A stretch of DNA of 38,966 nucleotides from a virus. Below are positions 1 through 8,177 of this stretch, in pieces. The DNA is taken from the IMG/VR virus record IMGVR_UViG_3300030104_003665, positions 4,948 through 43,913 of that record. One strand, 5' to 3'. The position numbers and the translations under genes are program-made. Positions within the stretch are counted from its first letter, which is position 1; each line of letters opens with the position of its first letter. The notes below the pieces were generated by a model. It ran no database searches. It saw nothing but the letters and a program-made list of their open reading frames with translations, and was not told the DNA's origin.

Positions 1-2
1 TA

Positions 3-329
3 ATTTATTTAGATTGTAAAGGAAGATTTACACGAAACGATTTTATCAACGGAGTTTATACATACTCGTGGGATAAAACAAGATGGGAGAGATTAAAAAG
101 AGAAGGTTGGATCGATGTATGGAGACACAGAAACAGAACAACTATAATGTACTCTGTATTTAAAACCTCGTGGAAATGCTCTCAAATGATTAGTAGGATA
201 TATAGAATCCTATTAGGTGAGGAAGACTTACCCACTTCAGAAAGAAGTGTATTTTACAAGAATAAATCATATACAGACAAAGTTTACAATAAAGCTATAG
301 ATGATATGATAAAAGATAAAGATAGATAA
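3..329 (+). CDS. Partial winged-helix-like hypothetical protein (5' end outside window)
   Basis: The reading frame is open from base 3, so the gene starts upstream of the window; an internal ATG at 147 would drop a well-formed N-terminal part. The visible 108 residues contain a segment near the start (FTRNDFINGVY) followed by WERLKREGWI and then RHRNRT. This resembles a helix-turn-helix followed by a wing, as in MarR-type winged helices, and then a basic helix (SQMISRIYRILLGEEDLP). The C-terminal end is rich in Lys and Asp. A DNA-binding or regulatory role is only inferred from this pattern. The stop overlaps the next start by one base (TAATG), so the two are probably translationally coupled. 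It could equally be a small virion or morphogenesis protein. Confidence 0.6.
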   Translation: MYLDCKGRFTRNDFINGVYTYSWDKTRWERLKREGWIDVWRHRNRTTIMYSVFKTSWKCSQMISRIYRILLGEEDLPTSERSVFYKNKSYTDKVYNKAIDDMIKDKDR

Positions 330-760
330 TGGGATTTAAACTAGGTAAAGAAAGAGGTAATTACGCTGTAAGTGGTGAGATCAAAACAAAAATGCGTTTT
401 GGTAAGCAAGCTGGAGACGTAGGCTCTGTACCTGGTACACCTGTTATTAGAGTACCATTAGAAGAAGGTGTCATGGGTGAAGCTAATATGGATGGTACTA
501 TATATGTTAATAAAAATATAATGCCAGGTAGTCTTGAGGATAAACAAGTTATAAATCACGAGATGCGTCATGCCACAGATATGAAGATTGGCAAACTATC
601 TTATAGTGATGATGAAATAACTTACAATGGTGAGGTTTTTCCAAGAGAAACAAGAAATGGTAAAGATATGATTAAAGTAGATGGTGAGTGGAAAGAAGCT
701 GGTGACACTGGTTTTCCATGGGAAAATGATGCAAACAACGGAAGTAAAACAATAGTATAA
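329..760 (+). CDS. Small HExxH-motif protein (putative zincin-like metallopeptidase)
   Basis: This 143-residue protein has an N-terminal Lys/Gly-rich part, a short predicted beta region (GTIYVNKNIMP), then a helix carrying HEMRHATDMKIG at about residues 78-89. HExxH followed by an acidic residue is the usual zinc-site helix of metallopeptidases. The downstream part ends with FPWENDAN. No signal peptide or membrane segment is seen. The start is fixed by the TAATG overlap with the upstream gene. It precedes a small membrane protein and a holin, so a role in cell-wall degradation or lysis is possible but unproven; maturation of a virion protein is an alternative. I see the motif directly; the enzymatic activity is inferred. 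Confidence 0.65.
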   Translation: MGFKLGKERGNYAVSGEIKTKMRFGKQAGDVGSVPGTPVIRVPLEEGVMGEANMDGTIYVNKNIMPGSLEDKQVINHEMRHATDMKIGKLSYSDDEITYNGEVFPRETRNGKDMIKVDGEWKEAGDTGFPWENDANNGSKTIV

Positions 761-761
761 T

Positions 762-1007
762 ATGTGGGAATTATTTAAAGATAAAAATACTATAAACGAA
801 AAAAATATAATTGGATTTATATCTTTTGGTATAATGGTATTGTTTGCTATTATAGATTTAGCTACAGGTATTTTATACATGGGATATGTAGGTGGAGGAC
901 AACTAGAAATTAACGACACTATATACAACTCTTTTGTTATGGTAACATTGGGTTGTTTTGGTATTAGTGCATTTGAAAAAGTAAAACAGAAAAATGAAGA
1001 AGTGTAA
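762..1007 (+). CDS. Small two-helix membrane protein
   Basis: The 81-residue product has a charged N-terminus (about residues 1-15), a hydrophobic helix (about 16-40, IIGFISFGIMVLFAIIDLA), a short Gly-rich and polar loop, a second hydrophobic helix (about 53-70, VMVTLGCFGISAF) and a charged Lys/Glu tail. This hairpin topology fits a small inner-membrane protein such as a holin partner or antiholin, and the next full gene is a recognisable holin. I do not recognise the family. It starts one base after the upstream stop. Its 3' end overlaps a 16-codon cysteine-rich microORF in another frame. Confidence 0.6.
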   Translation: MWELFKDKNTINEKNIIGFISFGIMVLFAIIDLATGILYMGYVGGGQLEINDTIYNSFVMVTLGCFGISAFEKVKQKNEEV

Positions 1008-1044
1008 AAAGTGTGGAAGATTTAAAAAGAATTGCAAATGTTAG
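994..1044 (+). CDS. Putative 16-residue cysteine-rich microprotein
   Basis: An ATG at 994 opens MKKCKKCGRFKKNCKC, ending at TAG 1042-1044. The four cysteines are arranged CxxC...CxC, a pattern typical of a zinc knuckle, and nearly all other residues are basic. The ATG lies in an A-rich context, overlaps the last 14 bases of the upstream membrane gene, and the stop overlaps the ATG (1038) of the holin gene, so it fills the gap and could couple their translation. It is too short for ordinary gene callers. The ordered cysteines make chance less likely, but conservation cannot be seen from one sequence. Confidence 0.45.
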   Translation: MKKCKKCGRFKKNCKC

Positions 1045-1424
1045 GTAAACTATTTTCAGGAGGAGCTGCAGAGCTAGTTAAAGGTATAGGTGGTGTTGTA
1101 GATAACTTACATACATCAGCTGAAGAAAAACTAGAAGCAGAAAGAAAAATAAAAGAATTAATTGCTAGCTATCAAATAGAAATGGAGAAAAACATTACTA
1201 GAAGATGGGAGGCAGATTTAAAATCAGACTCGTGGTTAAGTAAAAATGTTAGGCCACTAGTATTAATATTTTTAATAGTATGCACCATGCTATTAATATT
1301 TATAGACGCAGGTGCATTAAATTTTGAAGTTAAATCCAGTTGGGTTGATTTACTTCAATTAGTATTAATAACAGTGATCGGCGCTTACTTTGGCGGTCGA
1401 TCAATAGAAAAAGTAAAAAAATAA
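1038..1424 (+). CDS. Holin of the 3TM (gene-transfer-agent release) type
   Basis: The protein has a Gly/Ala-rich N-terminus, an amphipathic charged coiled-coil segment (about residues 25-60), and the stretch RWEADLKSDSWLSKNVRPL followed by two hydrophobic helices (about 73-95 and 103-122) and a Lys-rich end. Trp-x-Ala-Asp...Ser-Asp-Ser-Trp-Leu-Ser-Lys-x-Arg-Pro before membrane helices is the signature I associate with the GTA_holin_3TM family (PF11351). Holins form inner-membrane lesions that end infection and release endolysin. I choose ATG 1038 over the in-frame TTG at 1032, because the ATG overlaps the microORF stop and gives a normal holin N-terminus. No classical endolysin is next to it in this window. 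Confidence 0.8.
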   Translation: MLGKLFSGGAAELVKGIGGVVDNLHTSAEEKLEAERKIKELIASYQIEMEKNITRRWEADLKSDSWLSKNVRPLVLIFLIVCTMLLIFIDAGALNFEVKSSWVDLLQLVLITVIGAYFGGRSIEKVKK

Positions 1425-1429
1425 ATAAA

Positions 1430-2185
1430 ATGGGAAAATATTTTAGTGTAACAAAAAAAATATCAATAGCGGCCTCTGTTCAACACGCCGGCGTAATCGC
1501 TGATGGTAATCTTCTTGCGGATTGGCAAGCTATAGAAATTCCAAAAGGCGCAGTTTGTTTAAAATCTTTAACTTTATTAGCAAGACCAAAAGGTAATTCA
1601 ACTCCAACAGTTAATATTTTTGATTGTGAAATTATTTTTTCAAAAACAAATACGTTTTCCTTAGGGACTGTTGGCGGTGCTGTTACTCATTTTCCACTTC
1701 CTGACGTGCAAGGATTAGTAAAGCTTGATGACGGTCAGTTTGGTACTAATGTAACTAATGGTACAGCTATAGCATCAACTGGTATGCAAGGAAATGAAGA
1801 ACAAGCTGGTGTACCTTTAATTTTACAAGGTGATCCAAATAGTGGGGATAATGTAGGTTTTGACACTATATACGTAGGTATTTTATCTGGTGGAAATTGG
1901 AATTTTGGTGGTTCAGATGCTTCGCTTAACGCTGTTAATGAAACTGGCTTTGCTGCTGGCACTCAAACAGTAATTACAATGGATGGTTCTAGTATGGATG
2001 TTAGAGAGCATTTTGCTGCTGGAGATATTCTTCATGCGCAAGACAATGCTGTTTTAGGTACTTTAGCTAGTGCAGATAGCGCTACACAATTAACTTTAAC
2101 TGCAGCTAATACCGACGCTATAGCAGAAGATGATATAATATACAACTTACATCCTATTACATTAGTATTGGGATTTGAAAAATAA
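1430..2185 (+). CDS. Hypothetical virion structural-type protein
   Basis: The 251-residue product is rich in Gly, Thr, Asn and beta-forming residues and has no signal peptide, membrane helix or catalytic motif. About residues 1-75 look like a small beta domain (QHAGVIADGNLLADWQAIEIP). The middle is Gly/Asn-rich. Residues about 177-235 resemble a compact beta module (ITMDGSS...GDILHAQDN...ATQLTLTAAN) also seen in other virion genes here. The composition and position ahead of the packaging genes suggest a capsid decoration or accessory virion protein, but no family is recognised. The start lies five bases after the holin stop in an A-rich leader. Confidence 0.65.
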   Translation: MGKYFSVTKKISIAASVQHAGVIADGNLLADWQAIEIPKGAVCLKSLTLLARPKGNSTPTVNIFDCEIIFSKTNTFSLGTVGGAVTHFPLPDVQGLVKLDDGQFGTNVTNGTAIASTGMQGNEEQAGVPLILQGDPNSGDNVGFDTIYVGILSGGNWNFGGSDASLNAVNETGFAAGTQTVITMDGSSMDVREHFAAGDILHAQDNAVLGTLASADSATQLTLTAANTDAIAEDDIIYNLHPITLVLGFEK

Positions 2186-2215
2186 AACAAATTAAATTAA
2201 CTTAAATTAAATAAA

Positions 2216-2533
2216 ATGGCAACAACAAAAGTAAAAGGAACAAGTAAAAAAATTAAAGAACTTAAAGGTATAGAAGACATTAGACCTGAAAAAATAACTG
2301 ACGAGCAGTTAACAAAAGTTCAAGACACTGTAAACAACATAAATAGATCTCAATTGGAAATTGGTTCTATGGAGTTAAGAAAGCATGAAATGATGCATAA
2401 TATTTCTAGTCTTAGAGAAGAATTAACAGTACTGCAAAACGAATTTCAAAAAGAATACGGTACTTTTGATATTAACATACAAGATGGAACTATAAACTAT
2501 ACTGAAGATGGCGAAGCTGATAAGAAAGATTAG
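2216..2533 (+). CDS. Small coiled-coil protein of unknown function
   Basis: This 105-residue protein has a Lys-rich N-terminus, a long helical segment (about residues 30-85, heptad-like Leu/Ile/Val spacing in EQLTKVQDTVNNINRSQLE and EELTVLQNEF) and a polar acidic tail (DGTINYTEDGE). It is probably a dimeric or trimeric coiled coil. It sits among head genes and overlaps the next gene by 26 bases. The leader (AAATTAAATTAACTTAAATTAAATAAA-type, 2189-2215) is extremely A/T-rich with no Shine-Dalgarno motif. Its role is unknown; a small assembly factor is possible. Confidence 0.65.
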   Translation: MATTKVKGTSKKIKELKGIEDIRPEKITDEQLTKVQDTVNNINRSQLEIGSMELRKHEMMHNISSLREELTVLQNEFQKEYGTFDINIQDGTINYTEDGEADKKD

Positions 2534-2729
2534 TGTAGGTAAAGATTATAAAAACGATGCGATGCATTATGCTGTAGGACAAGAAGTCTATGGTGGTCAT
2601 ACTATTTGTGATATACTAGAAGAAGATGATAAGTATTCTATTTATATAAAAAAGAATAAGGATGTGTTACCGTGGAAAGACTTTAACAAAAACATGGCTG
2701 TATCTGTAGAGTATAACCTAGAGTACTAA
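2508..2729 (+). CDS. Small hypothetical protein
   Basis: The 73-residue product starts inside the preceding gene (26-base overlap, different frame) and its stop overlaps the co-chaperonin start by one base (TAATG). It has a basic N-terminus (MAKLIRKISVGKDY) and then alternating hydrophobic and polar residues (GHTICDIL, KYSIYIKK, PWKDF, VSVEYNLEY) that suggest a small beta-rich fold. No motif or known family is recognised. The tight overlaps on both sides imply co-translation with the coiled-coil protein and the co-chaperonin. Confidence 0.6.
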   Translation: MAKLIRKISVGKDYKNDAMHYAVGQEVYGGHTICDILEEDDKYSIYIKKNKDVLPWKDFNKNMAVSVEYNLEY

Positions 2730-3322
2730 TGAAAAGCGTTTACGACTTTGTTGTAACGCCAATAGGAGAAAGATATAACAATAGCAAAAAAGTTGAAGGT
2801 GGAAATTTAATACTTAATACTGAAATTTTCAATCATCAATATGTAAATAGAGAGGCTAAAGTTTTGTCAACACCTATAATAGGCAATACAGATATAAAAC
2901 CTGGTGATACAGTTGTAGTTCATCACAATGTATTTCGAAGATGGCACAACGTAAAAGGTATTGAAAAAAATAGTAGATCTTATTTTAATGAAGATAATTA
3001 TTTTATAAACCACGATCAAATATTTTTATACAAAAAAAATGATAAGTGGATAGCTCCAAAAGGTTATTGTTTTGTAAAACCTTTAAAATCAATAGATCAA
3101 TTTAATATTGAATCTGAAAAACCATTACAAGGTATTGTTAAATATTCTGACGGTACTGTAAATATTAATGATCTAGTTGGTTTTAGACCAGATAGTGAGT
3201 ATGAGTTTATCGTAGACAACGAAAGACTATATAGAGTTTTATCTAATTTTATTACAATCAAATATGAATATCAAGGAAACGAAGAAGAATATAATCCTAG
3301 CTGGGCAGAGAGCAGTAGATGA
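2729..3322 (+). CDS. GroES-like phage co-chaperonin, apparently a tandem duplication
   Basis: The N-terminal half (about residues 1-115) has the GroES layout: a start strand (VYDFVVTPIGERY), a flexible mobile-loop-like segment (about 17-32), then REAKVLSTP and KPGDTVVVHHNVF, equivalent to the conserved GD-x-V-x-F core strand. The C-terminal half (about 116-197) repeats the pattern: FVKPL, LQGIVKYSD, NDLVGFRPDSEYEFIVDNERLYRV. Known phage co-chaperonins such as T4 Gp31 replace host GroES on GroEL to fold capsid protein. No groEL is visible here, so the host GroEL is the likely partner. The last 59 bases overlap the next gene. At 197 residues it is about twice the usual GroES length. Confidence 0.75.
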   Translation: MKSVYDFVVTPIGERYNNSKKVEGGNLILNTEIFNHQYVNREAKVLSTPIIGNTDIKPGDTVVVHHNVFRRWHNVKGIEKNSRSYFNEDNYFINHDQIFLYKKNDKWIAPKGYCFVKPLKSIDQFNIESEKPLQGIVKYSDGTVNINDLVGFRPDSEYEFIVDNERLYRVLSNFITIKYEYQGNEEEYNPSWAESSR

Positions 3323-3539
3323 GTTGATTAAAGTCGCTAAAGAACCTATTGTAGATTCAGATGATGACATATCAGCAGATAGACTTAAAAATGCAGCAGC
3401 TACTAAAAAACTAGCTATATTTGACGCATTTGAAATACTTAACAGAATACAAGAAGAAGAAAACTTGCTTGAGGGAAAAACACCTGAAGAGAGAAAGGAA
3501 AAAGTCTTTAAAGGATTCGCAGAAGGTAGATCTAAATAA
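3264..3539 (+). CDS. Candidate terminase small subunit
   Basis: This 91-residue, mostly helical protein lies directly before the large terminase gene, with a one-base TAATG overlap at 3539. It has two helices, around 5-28 (KNIILAGQRAVDELIKVAKE) and 38-67 (RLKNAAATKKLAIFDAFEIL), and a charged tail with EERKEKVFKGF. Small terminase subunits are short helical DNA-recognition proteins located just upstream of terL, so the position is the main argument. The ATG at 3264 is inside the co-chaperonin gene; no later in-frame ATG gives a better protein. No clear helix-turn-helix is visible. Confidence 0.5.
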   Translation: MNIKETKKNIILAGQRAVDELIKVAKEPIVDSDDDISADRLKNAAATKKLAIFDAFEILNRIQEEENLLEGKTPEERKEKVFKGFAEGRSK

Positions 3540-5752
3540 TGTACGAGCAAAGTTTAGTTAAAATAATAGAACCTATTAAACGCACGACTATTAGTCGGCT
3601 TAACAAATCTAAAAAATGGAAATATGGATATGATAAAGAACATGATGTCGTGGTTATCTCTAAAACTGGGCAAATCGGTGAAGTGGTTGAAATACAAAAT
3701 TTGCGTATCGCGCTGCCAAAACAGCCAGTGCGAGTGCACGTACATGAGTTAAACAAGTGGGTAAAATTTAAACAACCAAAAGATTTAGAACGTTTAAAAA
3801 ATATATTTGATTGGAGATCGTATCCTGAAGAGCAAAAAGAACAGTGGTATGATTATATAGACGAAGAGTTCAAAAGAAGAGACGAAGGTTTTTGGTTTAC
3901 TAATAACGGTAAGCCAACTTATATAACAGGTACGCACTACATGTATCTACAATGGAGCAAAATAGATGTAGGTGCACCAGACTTTAGAGAAGCAAATAGG
4001 TTGTTTTATATATTCTGGGAAGCTTGTAAAGCGGACAAAAGATGCTACGGTATGTCTTACCTTAAAAACCGTCGTTCTGGTTTTTCTTTTATGTCAAGCG
4101 CTGAAACAGTTAATTTAGCTACATTAGCGAGTGATAGTAGATATGGTATACTATCTAAAACAGGTGCAGATGCAAAAAAAATGTTTACTGACAAAGTAGT
4201 GCCTATTAGTATAAACTACCCGTTTTTCTTTAAACCAATACAAGATGGTATGGATAGACCAAAGTCTGAACTTGCATATAGAGTACCTGCTAGTAAGTTT
4301 ACGAGAAAAAAGATTACAGCTAATGAAAAGCTAGAAGATATACAAGGTTTAGATACAACAATTGATTGGAAAAACACAGGTGACAATAGCTATGATGGTG
4401 AAAAACTAGCGCTATTAGTGCATGATGAAAGTGGTAAATGGGAAAGACCTGACAATATACTAAACAATTGGAGAGTTACAAAAACATGTTTAAGATTAGG
4501 TAGTAGAATTATTGGTAAGTGTATGATGGGTTCAACATCAAACGCTTTAGACAAAGGAGGCGATAACTTTAAAAAATTATATAATGCATCAGATGTCACT
4601 AAGCGAAATAGAAATGGTCAAACAAAATCTGGTTTATACTCTTTGTTTATCCCAATGGAATGGAACTACGAAGGATTTATTGATGAGTACGGAGTTCCAG
4701 TATTCACTACTCCTGACGCAGATGTGTTTGCCCCAGACGGTGAACTAATAGATGTAGGTGTAGTAGATCATTGGCAAAACGAAGCAGAAGGTTTAAAAAG
4801 CGATCAAGATGCTTTAAACGAATTTTACCGTCAGTTTCCTAGAACTGAAGAACATGCGTTTAGAGATGAAACTAAAAACTCTATATTTAATTTAGTTAAA
4901 ATATACGAGCAAATAGATTACAACGAGGAAATGTCTAGAACTTTAGGTGTTACAACTGGTAATTTTCAATGGGTTAATGGAGTTAAAGATTCACAAGTAA
5001 TATTTTATCCAGATCCAAAAGGTAGATTTAAAGTTAGCTGGGTTCCACCTCAGCAGCTACAAAATAGAGTGGTGCTTAAAAACGGTGTAAAATATCCTGG
5101 TAATGAACACATGGGAGCATTTGGTTGTGACTCGTATGATATATCAGGAACTGTAGATGGGGAAGGTTCTAAAGGAGCATTACACGGCTTAACCAGGTTT
5201 AGTATGGAGGACGCTCCTGCGAATAGCTTTTTTTTAGAATACTTATCAAGACCACCTACAGCTGAAATATTCTTTGAAGATGTTTTAATGGCATTAGTGT
5301 TTTATGGTATGCCAATACTTGCAGAGAACAATAAACCACGTCTTTTATATTATTTAAGACGTAGAGGATACAGAGGTTTTAGTATGAACAGACCAGATAA
5401 AGTTTGGAATAAATTATCTGTAGCAGAAAAAGAAGTTGGTGGTATACCTAACTCTTCTGAAGATATAAAACAAGCTCACGCGGCAGCGATAGAAATGTAT
5501 ATACAAGATCACGTGGGTATAAGACAAGATGGAACGTTTGGAGATCTATATTTCAATGCTTTATTAAACGATTGGAGTAAGTTTGATATAAACAAAAGAA
5601 CAAAGTTTGACGCTTCAATAAGCAGTGGTTTAGCTATAATGGCTAACAATAGGCATTTATATGCACCAAACGTAAAAATTGAAAGACCTAAATTAAACAT
5701 AAATATTTCTAAGTATAGTAATACTGGAACTAATTCACAAATAATAAAATAA
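3539..5752 (+). CDS. terL: Terminase large subunit (packaging ATPase/nuclease)
   Basis: The 737-residue protein has a long N-terminal extension (1-165, with FWFTNNGKPTYITGTHYMY at about 118-136). The ATPase domain shows a deviant Walker A-like segment (YLKNRRSGFS, 174-183), a Walker B with catalytic acidic pair (LALLVHDE, 290-297) and a motif III-like GSTSNA (331-336). The C-terminal RNase H-like nuclease domain contains GCDSYDIS (529-536) and acidic IFFEDVLMA (577-585). Terminase powers DNA translocation into the procapsid and cuts the concatemer. It follows the candidate small subunit with a one-base overlap and precedes the portal gene, the classic order. It is longer than the typical 450-600 residues because of the N-terminal region. 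Confidence 0.92.
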   Translation: MYEQSLVKIIEPIKRTTISRLNKSKKWKYGYDKEHDVVVISKTGQIGEVVEIQNLRIALPKQPVRVHVHELNKWVKFKQPKDLERLKNIFDWRSYPEEQKEQWYDYIDEEFKRRDEGFWFTNNGKPTYITGTHYMYLQWSKIDVGAPDFREANRLFYIFWEACKADKRCYGMSYLKNRRSGFSFMSSAETVNLATLASDSRYGILSKTGADAKKMFTDKVVPISINYPFFFKPIQDGMDRPKSELAYRVPASKFTRKKITANEKLEDIQGLDTTIDWKNTGDNSYDGEKLALLVHDESGKWERPDNILNNWRVTKTCLRLGSRIIGKCMMGSTSNALDKGGDNFKKLYNASDVTKRNRNGQTKSGLYSLFIPMEWNYEGFIDEYGVPVFTTPDADVFAPDGELIDVGVVDHWQNEAEGLKSDQDALNEFYRQFPRTEEHAFRDETKNSIFNLVKIYEQIDYNEEMSRTLGVTTGNFQWVNGVKDSQVIFYPDPKGRFKVSWVPPQQLQNRVVLKNGVKYPGNEHMGAFGCDSYDISGTVDGEGSKGALHGLTRFSMEDAPANSFFLEYLSRPPTAEIFFEDVLMALVFYGMPILAENNKPRLLYYLRRRGYRGFSMNRPDKVWNKLSVAEKEVGGIPNSSEDIKQAHAAAIEMYIQDHVGIRQDGTFGDLYFNALLNDWSKFDINKRTKFDASISSGLAIMANNRHLYAPNVKIERPKLNINISKYSNTGTNSQIIK

Positions 5753-5756
5753 ATAT

Positions 5757-8174
5757 ATGGCATATTCTAGCAAAAGCTATTTTCCAAGCCAAACGGTTAG
5801 TGACGCTGAAAAGTTAAGCTATGACTATGGCTTAAAGGTAGGTAAGGCAATAGAAACGGAGTGGTTTGATGAAGATAGAAGTATAAACCGCTATATGTCT
5901 AATCATAAAGACTTTCATAATCTAAGACTTTATGCTAGAGGCGAACAATCTATTCAAAAATACAAGGACGAGTTATCTATAAACGGTGATTTGTCCTATT
6001 TAAATTTAGACTGGAAACCAGTGCCTATTATTTCTAAGTTTGTAGATATAGTTGTTAATGGTATAGCGGAAAGAACATATGATATAAAAGCTTATTCTCA
6101 AGATATTCACGGTATGAAAGAAAGAACTGATTACATGGATTCTATGTTAGGAGATATGCAACTTCAAGAATTTGATGCAGGTGTAATGCAAACTACTGGT
6201 ATCGAGTCAAAAGAAAATATTGGTGTTGAATTACCAGAAACAGCTGAGGAGCTGCAACTGCACATGCAGTTAAATTATAAGCAAGCTGTTGAGGTTGCGG
6301 AAGAACAAGCGTTAAGTGTTTTAATGGAGGGCAACAATTATGAGTTAATAAAGAAAAGATTTTATTATGATTTAACGGTATTAGGTATTGGGGCTGTAAA
6401 AACATCTTTTAATACTTCTGAAGGTGTTACTATAGACTATGTAGATCCAGCTAATTTAGTTTATTCTTATACTGATTCTCCTTATTTTGAAGATATATAT
6501 TATGTTGGAGAAGTTAAGTCTATACCAGTAAACGAATTAGCTAAAGAGTTTCCACATTTATCTGAAAGTGATCTTGAAGATATAATGAATAATAAAAATT
6601 ACAATAGAAACAATTATAATACTAGATATTCTACAAATAAAGAAGACAATAATACTATTCAAGTTTTATACTTTAATTATAAAACTTATATGAACGAAGT
6701 ATATAAAGTAAAAGAAACTGGTACTGGTGCTGATAAAATTATTTCCAAAGATGATTCATTCAACCCACCGGAAAACATGGAAGGAGGCTTTAGCAGAATG
6801 TTAAGATCTATAGAAACCATTTACGAAGGCGCTTTGATTTTAGGTACAGACAAACTACTTAAATGGGAAATGGCTAAAAACATGATGCGTCCTAAAAGTG
6901 ATTTTACTAAAGTAAAAATGAACTATAGCATTGTAGCGCCTAGAATATATGATGGTAGAATTGATTCGTTAGTAAAACGTGTAACTGGCTTTGCAGACAT
7001 GATTCAGTTAACTCATTTAAAGCTACAACAAGTAATGGCTAGAATGGTTCCTGATGGTGTTTATTTAGATGCCGATGGTTTAGCAGAGGTTGATTTAGGT
7101 AATGGAACTAATTACAATCCACAAGAAGCTTTAAATATGTTTTTCCAAACTGGTTCTGTAATAGGAAGAAGCTTTACATCAGAAGGTGATATAAATCCAG
7201 GTAAAGTACCTATTCAAGAAATAACATCTGGCTCTGGCGGTAATAAAATGCAAGCTCTTATAGCTAATTATAATTACTATTTACAAATGATAAGGGATGT
7301 AACCGGGCTTAACGAAGCAAGAGATGGTAGCATGCCAGATAAAAACGCTTTAGTAGGAGTACAAAAATTAGCTGCTGCTAATTCTAACACTGCAACAAGA
7401 CATATATTACAAGCTGGTTTGTTTTTAACAGCTGAAACAGCAGAGTGTTTGTCACTTAGAATATCTGATATTATAGAATACTCACCGACTAAAGATGCTT
7501 TTATACAAGCTATAGGTGTTCACAATATGGCTACATTAGAAGAAATATCTAAATTACATCTTTATGATTTTGGTATATTTATAACTTTACAACCAGACGA
7601 AGAAGAAAAAGCTATATTAGAAAATAATATTCAAATGGCATTGCAACAGCAAAGTATAGAGCTAGAAGATGCTATTGATCTTAGAGAAATAAAAAATATA
7701 AAACTAGCTAATCAATTACTTAAGATAAGAAGAACTAAAAAACAAGAAAGAGACAGAAGGCTTCAGTTAGAAAATATACAAGCACAAAGTCAATCAAACA
7801 CTCAAGCTGCGCAAGCCTCTGCTCAAATAGAAATGCAAAAAGATCAAGCTTTAACACAAAGCAAATTGCAACTAGAACAAGCTAAATCTCAATTTGATTC
7901 TCAAAAAATGCAACAAGAAGTTATGCATAAAAAAGAATTAATGGAACTAGAGTTTCAATACAACATGCAATTAAAAAACATGGAGGTTGATGGAATGAAA
8001 AATAGAGAAAAAGAAAAAGAAGATAGAAAAGACGAAAGAACAAAAATACAAGCTACACAACAATCAGAAATGATTGAACAAAGAAATAGTGGTAAACCAC
8101 CTAAAAACTTTGAGTCTGCAGGTAATGATATACTAGGTGGAGGATTTGATTTAGGTAGTTTTGACCCTAAGTAG
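5757..8174 (+). CDS. Portal protein
   Basis: The 805-residue protein follows terL directly, as portals usually do. Near residues 60-110 it has LRLYARGEQSIQKYKDEL, SYLNLDWKPVPIISKFVDI and VNGIAERTYDIKAY, resembling the N-terminal wing of large portals. A conserved-looking block lies around 515-560 (DVTGLNEARDGSMPDKNALVG and AAANSNTATRHI). The end (about 650-770) is Gln/Lys/Glu-rich coiled coil, expected for a helical barrel or crown extension. Portals are dodecameric rings at one capsid vertex through which the terminase pumps DNA. The large size and Gln-rich barrel resemble portals of crAss-like and related marine Bacteroidota phages, as remembered. Confidence 0.85.
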   Translation: MAYSSKSYFPSQTVSDAEKLSYDYGLKVGKAIETEWFDEDRSINRYMSNHKDFHNLRLYARGEQSIQKYKDELSINGDLSYLNLDWKPVPIISKFVDIVVNGIAERTYDIKAYSQDIHGMKERTDYMDSMLGDMQLQEFDAGVMQTTGIESKENIGVELPETAEELQLHMQLNYKQAVEVAEEQALSVLMEGNNYELIKKRFYYDLTVLGIGAVKTSFNTSEGVTIDYVDPANLVYSYTDSPYFEDIYYVGEVKSIPVNELAKEFPHLSESDLEDIMNNKNYNRNNYNTRYSTNKEDNNTIQVLYFNYKTYMNEVYKVKETGTGADKIISKDDSFNPPENMEGGFSRMLRSIETIYEGALILGTDKLLKWEMAKNMMRPKSDFTKVKMNYSIVAPRIYDGRIDSLVKRVTGFADMIQLTHLKLQQVMARMVPDGVYLDADGLAEVDLGNGTNYNPQEALNMFFQTGSVIGRSFTSEGDINPGKVPIQEITSGSGGNKMQALIANYNYYLQMIRDVTGLNEARDGSMPDKNALVGVQKLAAANSNTATRHILQAGLFLTAETAECLSLRISDIIEYSPTKDAFIQAIGVHNMATLEEISKLHLYDFGIFITLQPDEEEKAILENNIQMALQQQSIELEDAIDLREIKNIKLANQLLKIRRTKKQERDRRLQLENIQAQSQSNTQAAQASAQIEMQKDQALTQSKLQLEQAKSQFDSQKMQQEVMHKKELMELEFQYNMQLKNMEVDGMKNREKEKEDRKDERTKIQATQQSEMIEQRNSGKPPKNFESAGNDILGGGFDLGSFDPK

Positions 8175-8177
8175 GAA

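Noticed and set aside
147-149. ATG 147 as start of the first gene
   Set aside because: The frame is open to the window edge and the upstream residues look like protein continuous with the helix-turn-helix-like part, so the gene is truncated by the window.
596-928. Minus-strand open frame of 110 codons
   Set aside because: It lies antisense to two coherent + genes and its product is a hydrophobic low-complexity sequence expected from the reverse of an A/T-rich gene.
1032-1037. TTG start two codons upstream of the holin ATG
   Set aside because: The ATG at 1038 overlaps the microORF stop and gives the natural start; TTG adds only two residues without a better leader.
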